Source: Zonotrichia leucophrys gambelii
Taxonomy: Eukaryota > Chordata > Aves > Passeriformes > Passerellidae
Assembly: GCF_028769735.1 (NCBI RefSeq)
Contig: NC_088178.1
Location: 22,456,357 to 22,520,356 of the forward strand
Reading direction: 5' to 3'
DNA: 64,000 bases
A program made the position numbers and the translations under genes. The notes under the pieces are model-generated. The model made no database searches. It saw only the letters and a list, made by a program, of their open reading frames with translations, and was not told where the DNA came from. Each line of letters begins with the position of its first letter. The first letter of the stretch is position 1. Shown piece by piece: positions 1 through 11,500 of the stretch.

Positions 1-510
1 TATCCTCTAACATCACAATCAAAAAATACCCCAGAATGCAAACACTCTTAAAAAAAAAAACCTGAACATTTTACAGGAAGTCTAACAGGACAGCATAGGC
101 TGCAAATCAATATGTTTCAATATGTTGGTCAGACACAACCAGGAAGACAACTTATCTCAAAGAAAATGCCCCTAAGAAAAGCTCAAAAACAAAACCCCAC
201 CACTGTTTAAACTACTGTTTCCTGCTTGTGGCTTCTTATTTCAACTAAAATGCAGTGACCTTCAGGATATTAATGTTCACCCTCTTCTGACTTTGGGATA
301 TCAGCTCAGCTTTCCAACATTTCAGTCACAGAAAATTTTTGTGCAGAAGCTAAAACCAAAAACAACATTTAAACCAGACAGCCTTACCTCTATACAACAT
401 ACAAATCACAGAATTTCCTCAAATATCTTTGAGCAGAGCCCATGTTGTCATGCATTTCTGTGGAATACTTTTTTAGGTACCTCTATGTTTTACCTATAAA
501 AGTGACTTGC
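1..510 (-). other. STIL intron downstream of the last visible exon
   Basis: This is AT-rich sequence with no further STIL exon that I can support. A stretch near 385-430 resembles a splice-bounded codon run but does not extend the family match. The next exon is probably outside the window. Confidence 0.7.
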
Positions 511-597
511 CTTTCTTGAATTGAAGAACTGAACAAATATCGCAAGCAACAGGCCCAGACCTGAGGACTATAGATATGAGTAACTCCACTCAGCCAA
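511..597 (-). CDS. STIL: STIL coding exon with a GC donor
   Basis: The acceptor is TTATTTCTAG. The exon encodes [20 protein letters not shown] followed by LFSSSIQER. The family match ends at QER, exactly where the sequence reads AAAG then GCAAGT. This is a GC donor whose other positions are consensus. Reading on to the next GT (about 20 bases further) would add residues (QVTFI) that do not match the human sequence. Confidence 0.88.
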
Positions 598-3500
598 CTA
601 GAAATAAGAAAAAAAAGTCTAATTAGAGACAGCTCTGGTACCAAATTTTTGCTATGTAATCCCTCAGATACATCTCAAATCAACGTGTGTATTAATCTGA
701 ACACTTACACTCCAACTAATGGCAGAGCATAAGCCTTGGGATCAGACTCAAGCAGTAAAAGCAATTTCCTTGTTTGGTCCATAGTAAGGTAGCTGAAACA
801 AAGCAAAAGTTGGGTTGTTTTAGTATTTTGGAAGACAGTTTTTAGGAAAAAAAAAACCTGGAGAGAGAAGTACAAGTTTAGAAAATACTATAAGAAAATA
901 AATTTAGGGAAAAAAATTAAAGATCAAAACTGCTCTTACTCCACACACTTAACAGCAGCTCCCCAGGTTTTCAGCAATTCCCTGGGTATCAAAGAGTTAT
1001 CAAGGACAAAATTTACATAGTACTATTTGTAGTATTTTAGTGAATACTAGAATTAGTGTTCACAACAAATCCAAGGACAAGCCATGTTAAATTTGAAGAG
1101 TAACTTTCAGAGAGGCATTCATGAAGTCCCTATCCAAATAAAATGACATTCAGTTGCTTCACGCTATTTCCCTGATCTATCCGTAGTTCATCCTATTAAA
1201 TTAGTTACCAGTCAGAATGATGACTTCTCAATACCATCTCAGAAGCACAAAAAGAAAGCTTTGGTTTGCATTCAGTTGCTTTTCATTGTAGGGCAAGCAC
1301 CTATGGTGTTTAAAAAGCTGGAAGCTATTTACATTTATTATGTTAACTAGAGGTGTGTTCTGCCACTTTCACTGAAGCCAAAAGCAAGAATTTCTATTCA
1401 ACCAGTTAATGTTTTTCTCCATCCCATTTCCTGATTCTTGTTCAAAATTTTAATACATTTCCAAGGCCAGAAGACATGCCATTATATGTCAATTATTTCA
1501 CTAAAAAGCAAAGTACAGTTGAGATCGCTCTTACCCACCTCCTTTGGAAAGGCAAGAAACTGACAGGCAACTTTGACAGCTTTAGCACCACCTTTTACTC
1601 ACCCACATTTGTAAGTTCCTTGAACTTGTGCAATATTCATAGGACTGGTCAAATTTCTTGCTAGGGCTGTTGGAATAATTGGGACAGACTTCACAGGGGT
1701 GTATTCCAAAATATTGGCCAGAGTAAGAGAAGCCCAGTAAAAATTAAAGGGTAGATTATCCAGGTTTTCTGTGAAAAAAATGTGAGCTCTGACAGTGAGC
1801 AGTTTAGAAAGATCCAGAGATTCTTTACTGCACAGACTCTGCTGCAGACTCTAGAAGTAAGAAAAAAAAAAAAAAGAGTTAAATACACTAAGTTATTTTC
1901 CATGATTACCATGATTCAAGATTTATTACACTAGGAATTCAAATCATTCATCACAGCTATTATTGCAGCAGGTACTATACAAAAAGACATTAGCCCAGGT
2001 CTCCAAAGCTCACTGCTCTAGTGAATATAATGAATAATGCACAATACACCTGAAAATTAGCTATGCACATCTCAGAATTGTTTTATGATGTATTAGAAAG
2101 CATGGGGTTACTAAATGATATAAAAATTAATATAATAACAGACAACTAAAAGGCTCAAGCTGATTTGCCAAAGTTTTCTTACTTGCATTCAAGAAATATG
2201 TAATTTAATATCTGGATGTATCATCATGAGAAAGTTCAGGTGTGAAGCAGGCTTAATTTGTATTATAAAATACACACTACAATAACTACTGGGAAAAGTC
2301 TACAGGAATGGAAAGTGTATTTAATAGATTACAGCAGAGCACACATCTCAGCTATGGCTGTTAACCTACACAGGGCTCCACACGTTTTGGGCGGGTCACT
2401 TGCCTAGCAACACTTCAGCAACAACTGCCCAATACTGCAACTGATTAATGACAGTTTTGAGGGGGAAAAAAGAAAAAAAAAAAAGCTGTTTTCTCTTGTT
2501 TAAGTAAGTTTGCTGCAATTGCTGTTGCTTTGCTGGTTTTGGTGGTTAGATCAGCTGAAACACTTTGGTCAGTCAGCAAGATTTTCATCCAAGATTAAAG
2601 ACTGTGTGATCCTTAAACACCTGTGAGGATTAACTGACTTTACCAGTTTTCAGTACACTTTTCAATGACACTCAAGCAGCTCATTTCACACAATTAACTA
2701 CATGGTCTTGGTTCAGCCCTAACCTTGCTGTGCTGGAAATCACTCTGTGCATAGTCCAGTGTCCTGCCTGGCAGACATTTCACTGTTTGAGAGACCCAAA
2801 AGCTGCTAAGGGATGCCTACCTTGAAAGCCAAGCTGATATCTTCAACACTGTGCACTATTATACTATCTGAACAAGGTCCCCAGGCATTAACTGTACATG
2901 GAATCAAGAAGTCTCCAGGAAGGGATGCAGTTGGAATTTTGCCTGATCCACCAGCAACTTCTCGGCCAGGATCAAAACGATCTACTGTCAGCGTTACGCC
3001 TTCCCCATCTTCAAAATAAAGAAATAAAGTCAGAGTCCAAGAGAAAACTCAGCTTAACTACAGCTTGAACCAACCAACACTGCCTGTCTACCTCATGTTT
3101 AGAATTACCTTCATCTACTGTGAGGGTGCCAAGCAAAAAACAGGACAATGATTTCTTTTCGTTCTGCTTAGCATGGCGATAGGCAAGCCGCAAGGTTTTC
3201 TCCACCAGACATATTTTGGGGTTTCTAAAAAGAGATAATAAGCAAGTTTAAGTCACAAATCCTTTTTAATGGTTTTTTTTTTTTAAAGTATCACTTATCC
3301 ATATGGGAAGAAAATAGAAATAAATTTTAAGTTACTTTAAATTGATGCACCTTCAAGCCACTAGACTGTGTTACACAAAGGAAAGGAAACTGAAAATTTT
3401 CCAGTGAAAATCTCTATATGCTTATAACAAATACACTGCTTCCTTTTGCTTTGGGCCTTGCCATAGAACAGACTCAAAAGACAAAATGAGGCTTTGCATC

Positions 3501-3662
3501 ACACACTCCATAATTTATTTTAAGCTTTAGCTTGCCCCAAAAGGGTATCAATACCTGTAATAGGTGATGTGTGTGCCAATGACATCGCCCATGGGGACTG
3601 GGTCCCAAAGTGCACACTTGGACAGAGGGAAACTGAAAGGGACCATCCTTTTGGGAACAAAT
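511..3662 (-). CDS. STIL: STIL centriolar assembly protein, 5' coding part (six exons; gene continues beyond the left edge)
   Basis: STIL is a cytoplasmic/centrosomal scaffold that works with PLK4 and SAS-6 to start procentriole assembly. Six minus-strand exons (3555-3662, 3109-3224, 2821-3008, 1603-1850, 709-792, 511-597) join in phase into about 271 codons with no stop. The product matches the N-terminal domain of vertebrate STIL as I remember it. Landmarks in order are the start [78 protein letters not shown] and the block around [11 protein letters not shown]. Human STIL is about 1,290 residues, so roughly the first fifth is here. The CPAP-binding, PLK4-binding coiled-coil and STAN regions must lie left of position 1. 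The gene is divergent from CMPK1 and shares its CpG-island promoter. The first Met used here aligns about 20 residues into human STIL, so an upstream start exon may have been missed. Confidence 0.93.
709..792 (-). CDS. STIL: STIL coding exon
   Basis: The acceptor is TTTCAG and the donor is GT then GTAAGT at 708-703. The 84-bp exon encodes [18 protein letters not shown] and continues to LPLVG, which is nearly identical to the vertebrate protein. Both ends are in the phase required by neighbouring exons. Confidence 0.93.
793..1602 (-). other. STIL intron (810 bp)
   Basis: Ordinary AT-rich intron between two well-supported STIL exons. I see no conserved coding or repeat structure in it. Confidence 0.8.
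1603..1850 (-). CDS. STIL: STIL coding exon
   Basis: The acceptor is TTACTTCTAG and the donor is GTGAGT at 1602-1597. The exon encodes a segment with [29 protein letters not shown], then [12 protein letters not shown] and [11 protein letters not shown], in the order seen in human STIL. It has 248 bp and leaves in phase 2. Confidence 0.93.
1851..2820 (-). other. STIL intron (970 bp)
   Basis: AT-rich intron with short A tracts (1860-1874 and 2465-2484). No coding or recognisable repeat content was seen. Confidence 0.8.
2821..3008 (-). CDS. STIL: STIL coding exon
   Basis: The acceptor is TTTTGAAG and the donor is AAG then GTAGGC. The exon encodes [14 protein letters not shown], then [13 protein letters not shown] and [14 protein letters not shown]. 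All three match vertebrate STIL. It enters in phase 1 and leaves in phase 0. Confidence 0.93.
3109..3224 (-). CDS. STIL: STIL coding exon
   Basis: The acceptor is CTTTTTAG and the donor is GTAATT. The encoded stretch begins [20 protein letters not shown] and continues through a run ending [10 protein letters not shown]. It is very close to the vertebrate STIL N-terminal block. Phase 2 in and phase 1 out fit both neighbours. Confidence 0.93.
3555..3662 (-). CDS. STIL: STIL first recognised coding exon
   Basis: The acceptor is TTTTCCTAG just upstream and the donor is GTATTG at 3549-3554. The first ATG in frame is at 3646-3644, giving [20 protein letters not shown] and ending in THITYYR with a split Arg codon. 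Codons upstream of this ATG in the exon (FVPKR) are open and align with the human segment just before the same Met. Coding may therefore begin in an unseen upstream exon. Confidence 0.9.
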
Positions 3663-4666
3663 CTAGGAAAATCAGAGATTAAAAAAAATGGATTAAGGTA
3701 CATTGTTATCTTACGATGTTTAAAAGAAGGAACAAAGGCATGACACAGTAAGAAAATCAAGAAATAGAATACATAAACTGTTTGGACTTTTTTGTTTCAA
3801 GTCCAGGCCAACAAAGCAGAAACTTTGTCCTACGAAGTTGTCAGAGTTACAGTCAACACAAAACCTTTACTGTCCACCTGACAGTTTCTTTCTGGAACCT
3901 TGGAAGATGTGTAGGCCAAAACACAAGCTTGCAGATAAAGCTTACTTAGATATAATTTAGGGAAAAAAAGTGTTACCACTAATCAGAAACTCCCGTGGCA
4001 CAAAAAAACTGATTTAGCAAATTTAACACTAGATCAACTTTTTAAAGACCTGTTTTAGTCTCTGTATTTCAAGTGAGCATTCACACCACTTAAACTTTGA
4101 AGACTTCTGAAATAAAGCCTTGGCTTAAACAGTATAGTACACATCTTGCAGTCATACTTCAAAGAGCCCTGAAGAAATCAGTATGTAATCACATTAACTT
4201 ATTTACACTACCAGGATGAGATTTTTCCGAGTTGCCTAAACAAAGCAACATACAAAACAATTGACAGCCCATATAATTTGGCAAATACCCCAACAGATTT
4301 TAACAAATAAGCAACAAGTCTCTTTGTAGTTATCTCAAGCATGAAACTTTGCCAAGCAAAGGTGCTTCCTCTGCATTTCAACTTGCCAAGAAAGAACTTT
4401 ATTTTTAAGGCAGTCCTCCAAAGAACTCAGTCACGATGCACTTCCAGCAGCAGTTAATTAACTCCCCTTAAAAACCAAATGCCAAACAAGCCTTAAGCTT
4501 AAATTTATAGAAGAGGACATTTTTTTAAAGCACCACTGTTTCAACTTGACAAGCACGAAGCAGAGACCCACATCCCGTTTTCTCCCACAGCTCTGTATAC
4601 CCCGAGCCTCACTGGCAGAGGGGCAGCGGGCGCGGTGTGCGCGGCGGGGCCAGAGCGATGCGGTAC
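3663..4666 (-). other. STIL intron 1 (inferred)
   Basis: This lies between the putative non-coding exon and the first recognised coding exon. I searched it for a small ATG exon like the human start exon and found no convincing candidate. One could still be hidden here. Confidence 0.55.
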
Positions 4667-4900
4667 CTGAGATCCGGGCCGAGCCGAACGGGGTCTGGGC
4701 AGGGCCGCAGCTCTGCCCGCTCCTCTTCTCCCTCTCCCCAGCGTGGAGCCCACCCACTGCAGGCCCCGGCTCGGCGGGGCAGCGGCCGTGAGAGCGCAGC
4801 GGCCCCGGTAGCAGCGACCGCAGCTCCAAACCCAGCGCGGCCGCTCCCGCCGCGTCCCGCTCGTCCCGGCGCCTTCTGCAGCCCCGGCCGGCCCCCTGCC
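4667..4900 (-). other. STIL: Probable STIL non-coding exon 1 (5' UTR)
   Basis: On the minus strand a good donor (CAG then GTACCG) ends an exon at 4667 inside the CpG island, about 1 kb upstream of the first recognised STIL coding exon. No ATG lies in the last stretch of this exon, so it is read as 5' UTR. The right-hand limit (transcription start) is a guess from the promoter elements. The splice to the acceptor at 3663-3664 is inferred and not proven. Confidence 0.5.
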
Positions 4901-4904
4901 CCCG

Positions 4905-5080
4905 CCGGCCAATCAGAGAGTTGAACCCGCCCCCTCTGCCTCACGCGGCCCAATCGGAGCGCGGCGGGGAACGGCTGGCTCGACCAATCAGAGCGCGCCC
5001 CGGGGAAACCAACCGCCAGCGCGCGCGCAGGGGGTTTAAAAATGCCAGGGGGCGGGGAGTGCGCAGGCGCACTGCGGCGA
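4905..5080. promoter_or_regulatory. Bidirectional STIL-CMPK1 core promoter with three CCAAT boxes
   Basis: Three CCAAT boxes lie at 4909-4913, 4950-4954 and 4984-4988, all in the same orientation and spaced 41 and 34 bp apart. This is typical of NF-Y-driven, cell-cycle-linked promoters. GC boxes lie nearby (about 4927 and 5048). An NRF1-like element (TGCGCAGGCGCA, one base off the usual core) sits near 5059-5070. A weak TATA-like TTTAAAAA lies at 5035. Start sites on either side are inferred, not seen. Confidence 0.75.
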
Positions 5081-5489
5081 TGCGGCGGCGTTGCCATGGC
5101 AGCGGGGGCGCCGCCGCCGCTGCTGCCGGGCTGGGCCATGCCGTGCCATGCCATGCCGGAAAGGGCTGTGGCGGGGCCAACAATGAACCGACACTCCCGG
5201 TCCCGCTGGAGGGCCGCGCCCGCCTCCGCCTTCCCCAGTCAGGGCCTGAGACCGTGAGTCCCCTCAGAGCCGCCGCCACCAGCCCTGCGCCCACGTGCCC
5301 GCCCCGCCCCGCCCGGACCCGGAAGCACTTTCCCTCCGCGGGGACAGCGCGGCGGCAGCGGTGCCTCAGTCACAGCCCCGGCCTCGGCCCTGCCGCTCCC
5401 CGCCCGCCCTCCCGCCCTATCGGCCGCCCCACGGCCGCCGCCCCGCCGCCGCTGTCCTGCTGCTGCAACGCCGCCGCCTCCTTCTCCTC

Positions 5490-5564
5490 ATGAAGCCCGT
5501 CGTCGTCTTCGTCCTCGGCGGGCCCGGGGCGGGCAAGGGGACGCAGTGCGCTCGTATCGTGGAG
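5490..5564 (+). CDS. CMPK1: CMPK1 coding exon 1
   Basis: It encodes 25 codons beginning [20 protein letters not shown], which includes the P-loop, and ends RIVE before the donor GTGAGG. Upstream in frame to 5250 the sequence is open but has no ATG. The stretch just before the ATG reads LLLQRRRLLLL. Confidence 0.96.
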
Positions 5565-8500
5565 GTGAGGTGCAGGGGGTGCGGGACCCCGGCCGCGGGG
5601 GCCCTGGGAGTTGTAGGATCCCCCTGTGGGGCCCGGGACCCTGTTTGGGGCGGTCGTCTGTGGGTCGTGTTACACAGACGGGGGTGGCGGGACCACTGTC
5701 TGCCTTTCAATCTGGTCTCTTGTCGAGTCTCCATCCATTCCTCACTTATTCGAGGCCATAAATAAAAATAGCATCTCCCCTTTAGTGGGTGAAGTGGTGG
5801 GGCAGCCCTCAGTCTAGCCCCTCTGTCCCCTTCCACCCCTGTCAGGCCGCCTGGCCCTTTCCCTTCTCCTGCCTTTTCCCTCAGCCCTGCGGGGCCACCC
5901 TGCTGGTGGTGCCTGCGCCGGTATCCACCCTGGGGACACCATTGGGGTTTTACATCCACTTTGGGGACACCATTGGGATTTTACATCCACCCTCGGTGTT
6001 CCAGAGCCCGCTCCGGCTGTGGCGGGAGCGCGGGTTGCCGGCTGTACCGGGGCCGGGGGGCAGCACGGCAGCCCGGCAGGATTCGCGGTGCCCGGGCGGT
6101 GCTGCCCTGCCGGGCCGGTCCCGCAGCCCAGCCCGAGTGGGAGGCTCCGTACACGTCTGCACGGCCACGTCGGAGCTGGGGCCTGGCAGAGGAGGTGGGT
6201 GAGGTGTCTGACAGCCTTTGGGATACGTGTGCTTCAAATGGATCAAGGTCCGCGTCCCCTGAGGCCTGTCCCATAAACGTTACAGCTGGTACAGCAGGCA
6301 TTGCAGGGTGTTGGCTTTTTTACCCAGCGCCATCTCAGTAAGTTGTGGAAGTAATATGTTAAAAATAGAACAAATTAATTTTTTATTTCTGTGACACAAT
6401 ATGATAGAGGTCAAAGGAAATCCTGATCCCATAGATTGTTCATCTTGTTCCTTCTTTTTAAAGAGCTTAAGACTGACAGTATAATTTGACTAAACTTTCA
6501 AATTTTCAGTTTTCCGAATACATTTTTCCAGCCTTTTGAGACAACAAATATGTAAGAAAGAGCGGTGGATGATACATGTTGTAGTACTGTCCTTTTAAAC
6601 ACCAAAAACCGCAGGGATAATTACAGTGTATCCAGGTGGATAATTACGGAAGTAGTTAGGGATGAATGCTTTCAAACATGTGTGTATGTTGGATTTGAAA
6701 CAGCTCTTTTATCTTTCTTTTTTTTTTTTTTTTTTTTTTTTACTGAGCAGTTACATATACTTTTCTTATTAAAAGCCATATAGGATCAAAGCTTATGCAT
6801 ACCCTCATTGAAAGATATGGCTAAGAACTGTGGTGATGGCCATGTTCCTGAATTTGTTGGTGGGAAAGAACCCCAAAACTCCTGGAACAGCCACGTTGTG
6901 TGTGTCCTCTGTTCTGGGTGTGCTGTTACAGTTTATCCATGCTGCTGCTACATCCTAGACTTCAGAGTTGTATAACTAAGTTAAGTGAATTTGGTCCAGA
7001 CTAAAAAATGCCGTTATGACTTTAGTTCTGAAGGATTTAAACCTCAAATTACAGACTTGCGTTCAAAGCAGCATATTCATTAAATTAAATTGTGGCATGG
7101 AAGGTTCACAGTGCTCATAAAGCCTTTTTGGTAAGGTCAGATTCAGCCCCTGGCACGTAGAAAACAAATGAGCTTAAACTATAGGGGAACCTTGTAGGCT
7201 GTCATTAATGGCTTTCAGCAAACCATTAGTGTGGCCTCGGGGCTGAAGTACCTTATGTGGCTGCTGGCCTGTGTTTAGGAGGATAAATGCCTATGGCTGG
7301 ATAGGCTGATATAATTGGATAAAGACCACTTTATTAGGAGGAGTTCAAATGAGCCATTGCTACTCAAATAGTATTTCCAGCTAAAAAAAGGAAAAAAGGA
7401 AAACCTTGGTTATGCAGTATTTATTTTCTTCTCTAAGCCTGGAAAGGGAAATCCAAATTCGAATAAATGCAGATTTGCTTTAATTCTGCTAATCCTGTTC
7501 ACTACATGGAAAGAAGTTTATTGCAGTCAGTGAGCTGACAGACAGCACTCAGACCTGTTGAATGCAAAGAACAACCTTCCTGCTGGCTCAGACACCTCCA
7601 GGAGAGTCACTGGCTAAACTGGGAGGCAGAGAGGGTCTGAGGTAGTTTAAAGAACAGTTGGACTGATGTGAGTGTGCTGGAAGACTTTAGAAAAGGGGCA
7701 CATGAGCAGGGAAGTGTGGGTGAAACACAGCAGAGGTACTGGAGAGCAGGAGCTTTTCTAAGCACAGATCCTCACCATGGCCCCTGGCAGCCCCCAGAGA
7801 GTCCTGCAGGCAAGTGAGCAGCCTGTGTGCAGTCAATGCTGCCTTTAGGTTGAAAGTGTGTTTTTATTTGTGTTTTAAACCCTCTTGGCAGTTTGCCACA
7901 GAGAAAAGGGGGCTGTAGCTGAGTAATAATAAACCTCATTCATGCTTGTTGTAAATGGATGGAATAATGTTAGTTTACATTTGGAATGAATCTGACCCAG
8001 TATCTTACTGTAGAGCTTGGAGGTTGTGCTGAACAAAAAGTCAGTATGAGCTATAAATATGTCTTGGTTGCTATTCATACTGGAGATTTGGGACAGAGCA
8101 CATCACATGTGGAAGAAGTCTCATTTGGCTGAGGTGAGCTCTTGTATGAATTTAGCATCAAACTATTTTTATTAAAAACCAAGGGTGTCTGTGTTTTGTA
8201 CAGTAAAGGGGATATTATGTACTTAGTACCTGGGAACAATTTCTCAGAGAAGTTTTGTAATTTTTTTGCAGACTGTGCTTTACATTCCCAAAAAAGGGAG
8301 ATGGATATCCCATGTATGTATTTGTTAAATACTAGTGTAAATCATAACTGCTCAATATGTGTGTGCTGGAATCCCTAAATGTGGAGAAGGCATGTATGCC
8401 TGCCAAATTTGGACACAAATGGAAAACTGATTTGAGGGAAGACCTAATAACAAGTGGAAATGGGTATTGACACAGTGTAAGAAAGGGAACAGTGGGTGAG

Positions 8501-11500
8501 TGATTAGGATTCTTTATCTCCACAGATAAGGTTGGATGAGACAGCTGAACCAGACTGGTTTTCTCCGATACGGAGGGAAGACTCGACTCCTGTGTGTTCC
8601 ACAGACACAGAATTGTCAGGGAAATGCAAATCAGCAGAACTGCTCCTGTTCTGGAGCAGGTCCTCCTATTTAGAGAGGGATGAAGCAGAATTCCCTCTTA
8701 AGTTCTTATCCTCTCCCTTGCAGCCCTGCAGATTAACTCCTGAAACCTTCCACAGCTTTGTTAGGTGGAGCTTGCCATCATCTGGGACTGTTGCGTAGCT
8801 GTCACGTGAGGGAGAATATTTGAGCTCTAGTTGAGTGATGTCATTTGAATGCAGGTTCTTGCAGTAACCTTCATGCTTTCCACAGTGTCTCTTCTGTGAC
8901 TGTGAGATAATGAAATGTGCTTTATTGCTGACTTCGGAACTTTGCGTATAAAATCACTATGGTAAAGTCAAGGAAAAAAAATGCTTTCAGCAAGTCTGCG
9001 CAAAATATGCTTTCTTGTGCTTAAATTTTAAATCCTTATAACCTCTGCTTGGGATGTAAAGCTCTTTGGTTGGTGGGAAGAATAATAACCAAATCATTTG
9101 TCTTTATTCCAAGCAAGATTTGAGTTGTACTTTTTTGTCTGTTTGTTTTGGCAAGGTGATCTGTAGAGATTTGGGCTATGCAAGGCATTGCTCTCTGTGT
9201 ACCTAAAATATAATTCACCTCCACCACAGCCTATCCTGTATGTTTGTGGTTAAATCTAAAATTAATTCCACAAAGTGGGATGCTGAGCCTTCTCAGTTTT
9301 ATAAGAGCATAAGTTGATATCCAAATGGAAGAAGCTGTTAAGTTGCTTTGGGATATATGATAAGGAGATTTCCTAGGGTGAAGGAAACAATGCAAAGAAG
9401 TATTCATTGTATCAGAAATGCTCCTCTGAAAGTAGCAAAGGATTTAGGTTTTGCTGTCATGTGTTAATTGTCTTCTAGAAGTCTGCTGAGATACAGTGTT
9501 AACTTCCTTGAAGTAAAAACAGGATTTAAATTGTTTGCTTTAAACTCAGCTTCTGAAATCTCTTTAATGAATGTCATGTATTGGTATTCTACTTAGCCTT
9601 AAGTTCTCATAGTTGATTTTTAGAATATAAATTTATATTTCTGAACTTTGGAGGTTTTTTAAAAAAACACGGTGAGTGTTTAAATCTACCCCCTGAAGAA
9701 TTATCCCTGAACATTTTCATTTTGCAGAATACTAGGCATTAAACTTTGGACTTTCTTGAACATACTGGGTGCCTTGTATTGAGTCAGTGCTCCTGAAGCA
9801 CCTGGGGTGCTCTGTTTGCCCCCCTCTTCCTTGGAGGCACTGTGGGATCTCCATTGTGTGTTTTGGTTTGTTAATGAGAGGTTTTGTTTGGTTTTGTTTC
9901 CCAGAGACAATAACATATTTCAAAGTGAGAAGATTTCTTCAATTTTTTAAATTGGAATAAGCAGACAGAAAGTCTATTACTGCATTGTAACCTGTACCCC
10001 AAAGATTTAATTCCATGTGCTAGTAGGACAGACAAAAGCTTTCAAGGCTAAAAAAACCCTGAAGGCTGCAGGCTTTGCACAGTTCTGTTTTTATTTTTAC
10101 TAGTTCTCAAATGGTGTATGTAGCAGATTTTGGTTGTTTATTAAGGTTGCCCAAGATATGACAGGTCAGAACCAGGGCAATAAAAGTTTGTATTTTATTT
10201 GTTTAAATCTTAAGCCCTGTGACTTTCATTTTCAAACTAACAATGATAAGCCAAGATAGGAGTCAAGGTCAAAGCAGTAATTTGTGTTTCTCTTGCTCCT
10301 TGGCTTCTGCTCTCTTAAGGAAGTCTCAAGCTGTGTGTTTAGTGGGGAGATTTGTTGCAGGACCACCAGGGCTGAATCAGAAATAAAGCCCGTGTCCCTC
10401 GGCAGGGGCTGTGGAGGAGTCCCAGCGTCAGCTGCTGCTCGCCCCGATCCTTCCTGACTGCCCGAGACTGCTGGGCACGCTCCGCCTGCTTCCAGCCCGA
10501 TGTGACTCACGCATTTCCATTTCTATGCATCTGTTCGTTGTATTTACGGAAAACAAAGCCCGTTCTGTCTGCAGAGTGAAAGTTGCAAATCCCGGCTGGC
10601 AGAAGGAAGCTGGAAGGGCTGGAGGACAGGGCAGGGAAGGGCAGCCCGGAGAGGCTGCAGTCTCGGGCTGGAATTTGGAGATGTGGAGCTCACAGCTTGT
10701 GTGTCCCAGTTTGTCCTGCTGTGACTGACCAGGCAGAGGCAAATATCAAGTGCTGTTCTGATCTGCTCTGCTCTATCCACTGCTGCTCTGATGGGATTGA
10801 TTGAAAGTTGAGCTCACCTTTCTATTTCACTGGAATTTATAAAATTATTTTTATGTTTTATTTTTTAAAGCAAAATGGGAGAATGTCTTGAGTGGTGTTG
10901 AAGGCAGCACTTTTTCATTCACAGTTGATTTTTGTAGGTAATATTTGGAGACCCATACTTCAAAAAATTAATTTTGAAAACAATGAGAACTTGTGTAATA
11001 AATAGGTGTGATGCTCACACTACTCTTGCCAGTTTTAGTCAAGGTGTTTAGGGCACAAAATTTTGTTTTATTTTAGGTGAGAGAAACCCTCAGCAAGTGT
11101 CCTGAATTGGAGCAAATCATCACAGCACCAGGAGCTTGCACTACTTGTGTAGCAATGAGAACTTGTGTAATAGTAACTTACCAATTTAATCTTTTTTCCT
11201 TCTTCTAGATCACACCAGTCTGACAGCATAGCAGAAAGCATTATCTCTAAAATACATTTTAGAATAGTTAATTCTGTATTTTCCCATTTCTTCTGTGTAA
11301 TACCAAAATCTCTCCAGATTTTAAGTGCTTGGCATCCTAGTATTTGGAAATTGTTTTTTGACCTCTTTTTTTTCCTAAGTTGTCCTTTCATTCTGACATT
11401 ATGTGCCTAGTAAGAGCTGGGGAAACTGCTTTTTCATTATTTGGCAACCACAGTCCTGCTCCCTTTCTGATTGCAGAAGAGAGTGCAGGAGTGGCAATGA

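Larger units (their letters stand above)
4600..5570. promoter_or_regulatory. CpG island over the STIL/CMPK1 divergent start sites
   Basis: The sequence turns abruptly from AT-rich to very GC- and CpG-rich. It covers the inferred STIL first exon, the shared promoter and CMPK1 exon 1. It ends soon after the CMPK1 exon 1 donor. Confidence 0.85.

Noticed and set aside
385..470. Possible further STIL exon (a splice-bounded stretch resembling GNSVICMLYR)
   Set aside because: An in-frame TGA precedes it, the phase does not join the previous exon and the match does not extend. It looks like chance.
5295..5489. CMPK1 start at an upstream in-frame codon
   Set aside because: The upstream codon at 5295 is GTG. 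The first in-frame ATG after the stop at 5247 is 5490, which also gives the standard 196-aa protein.
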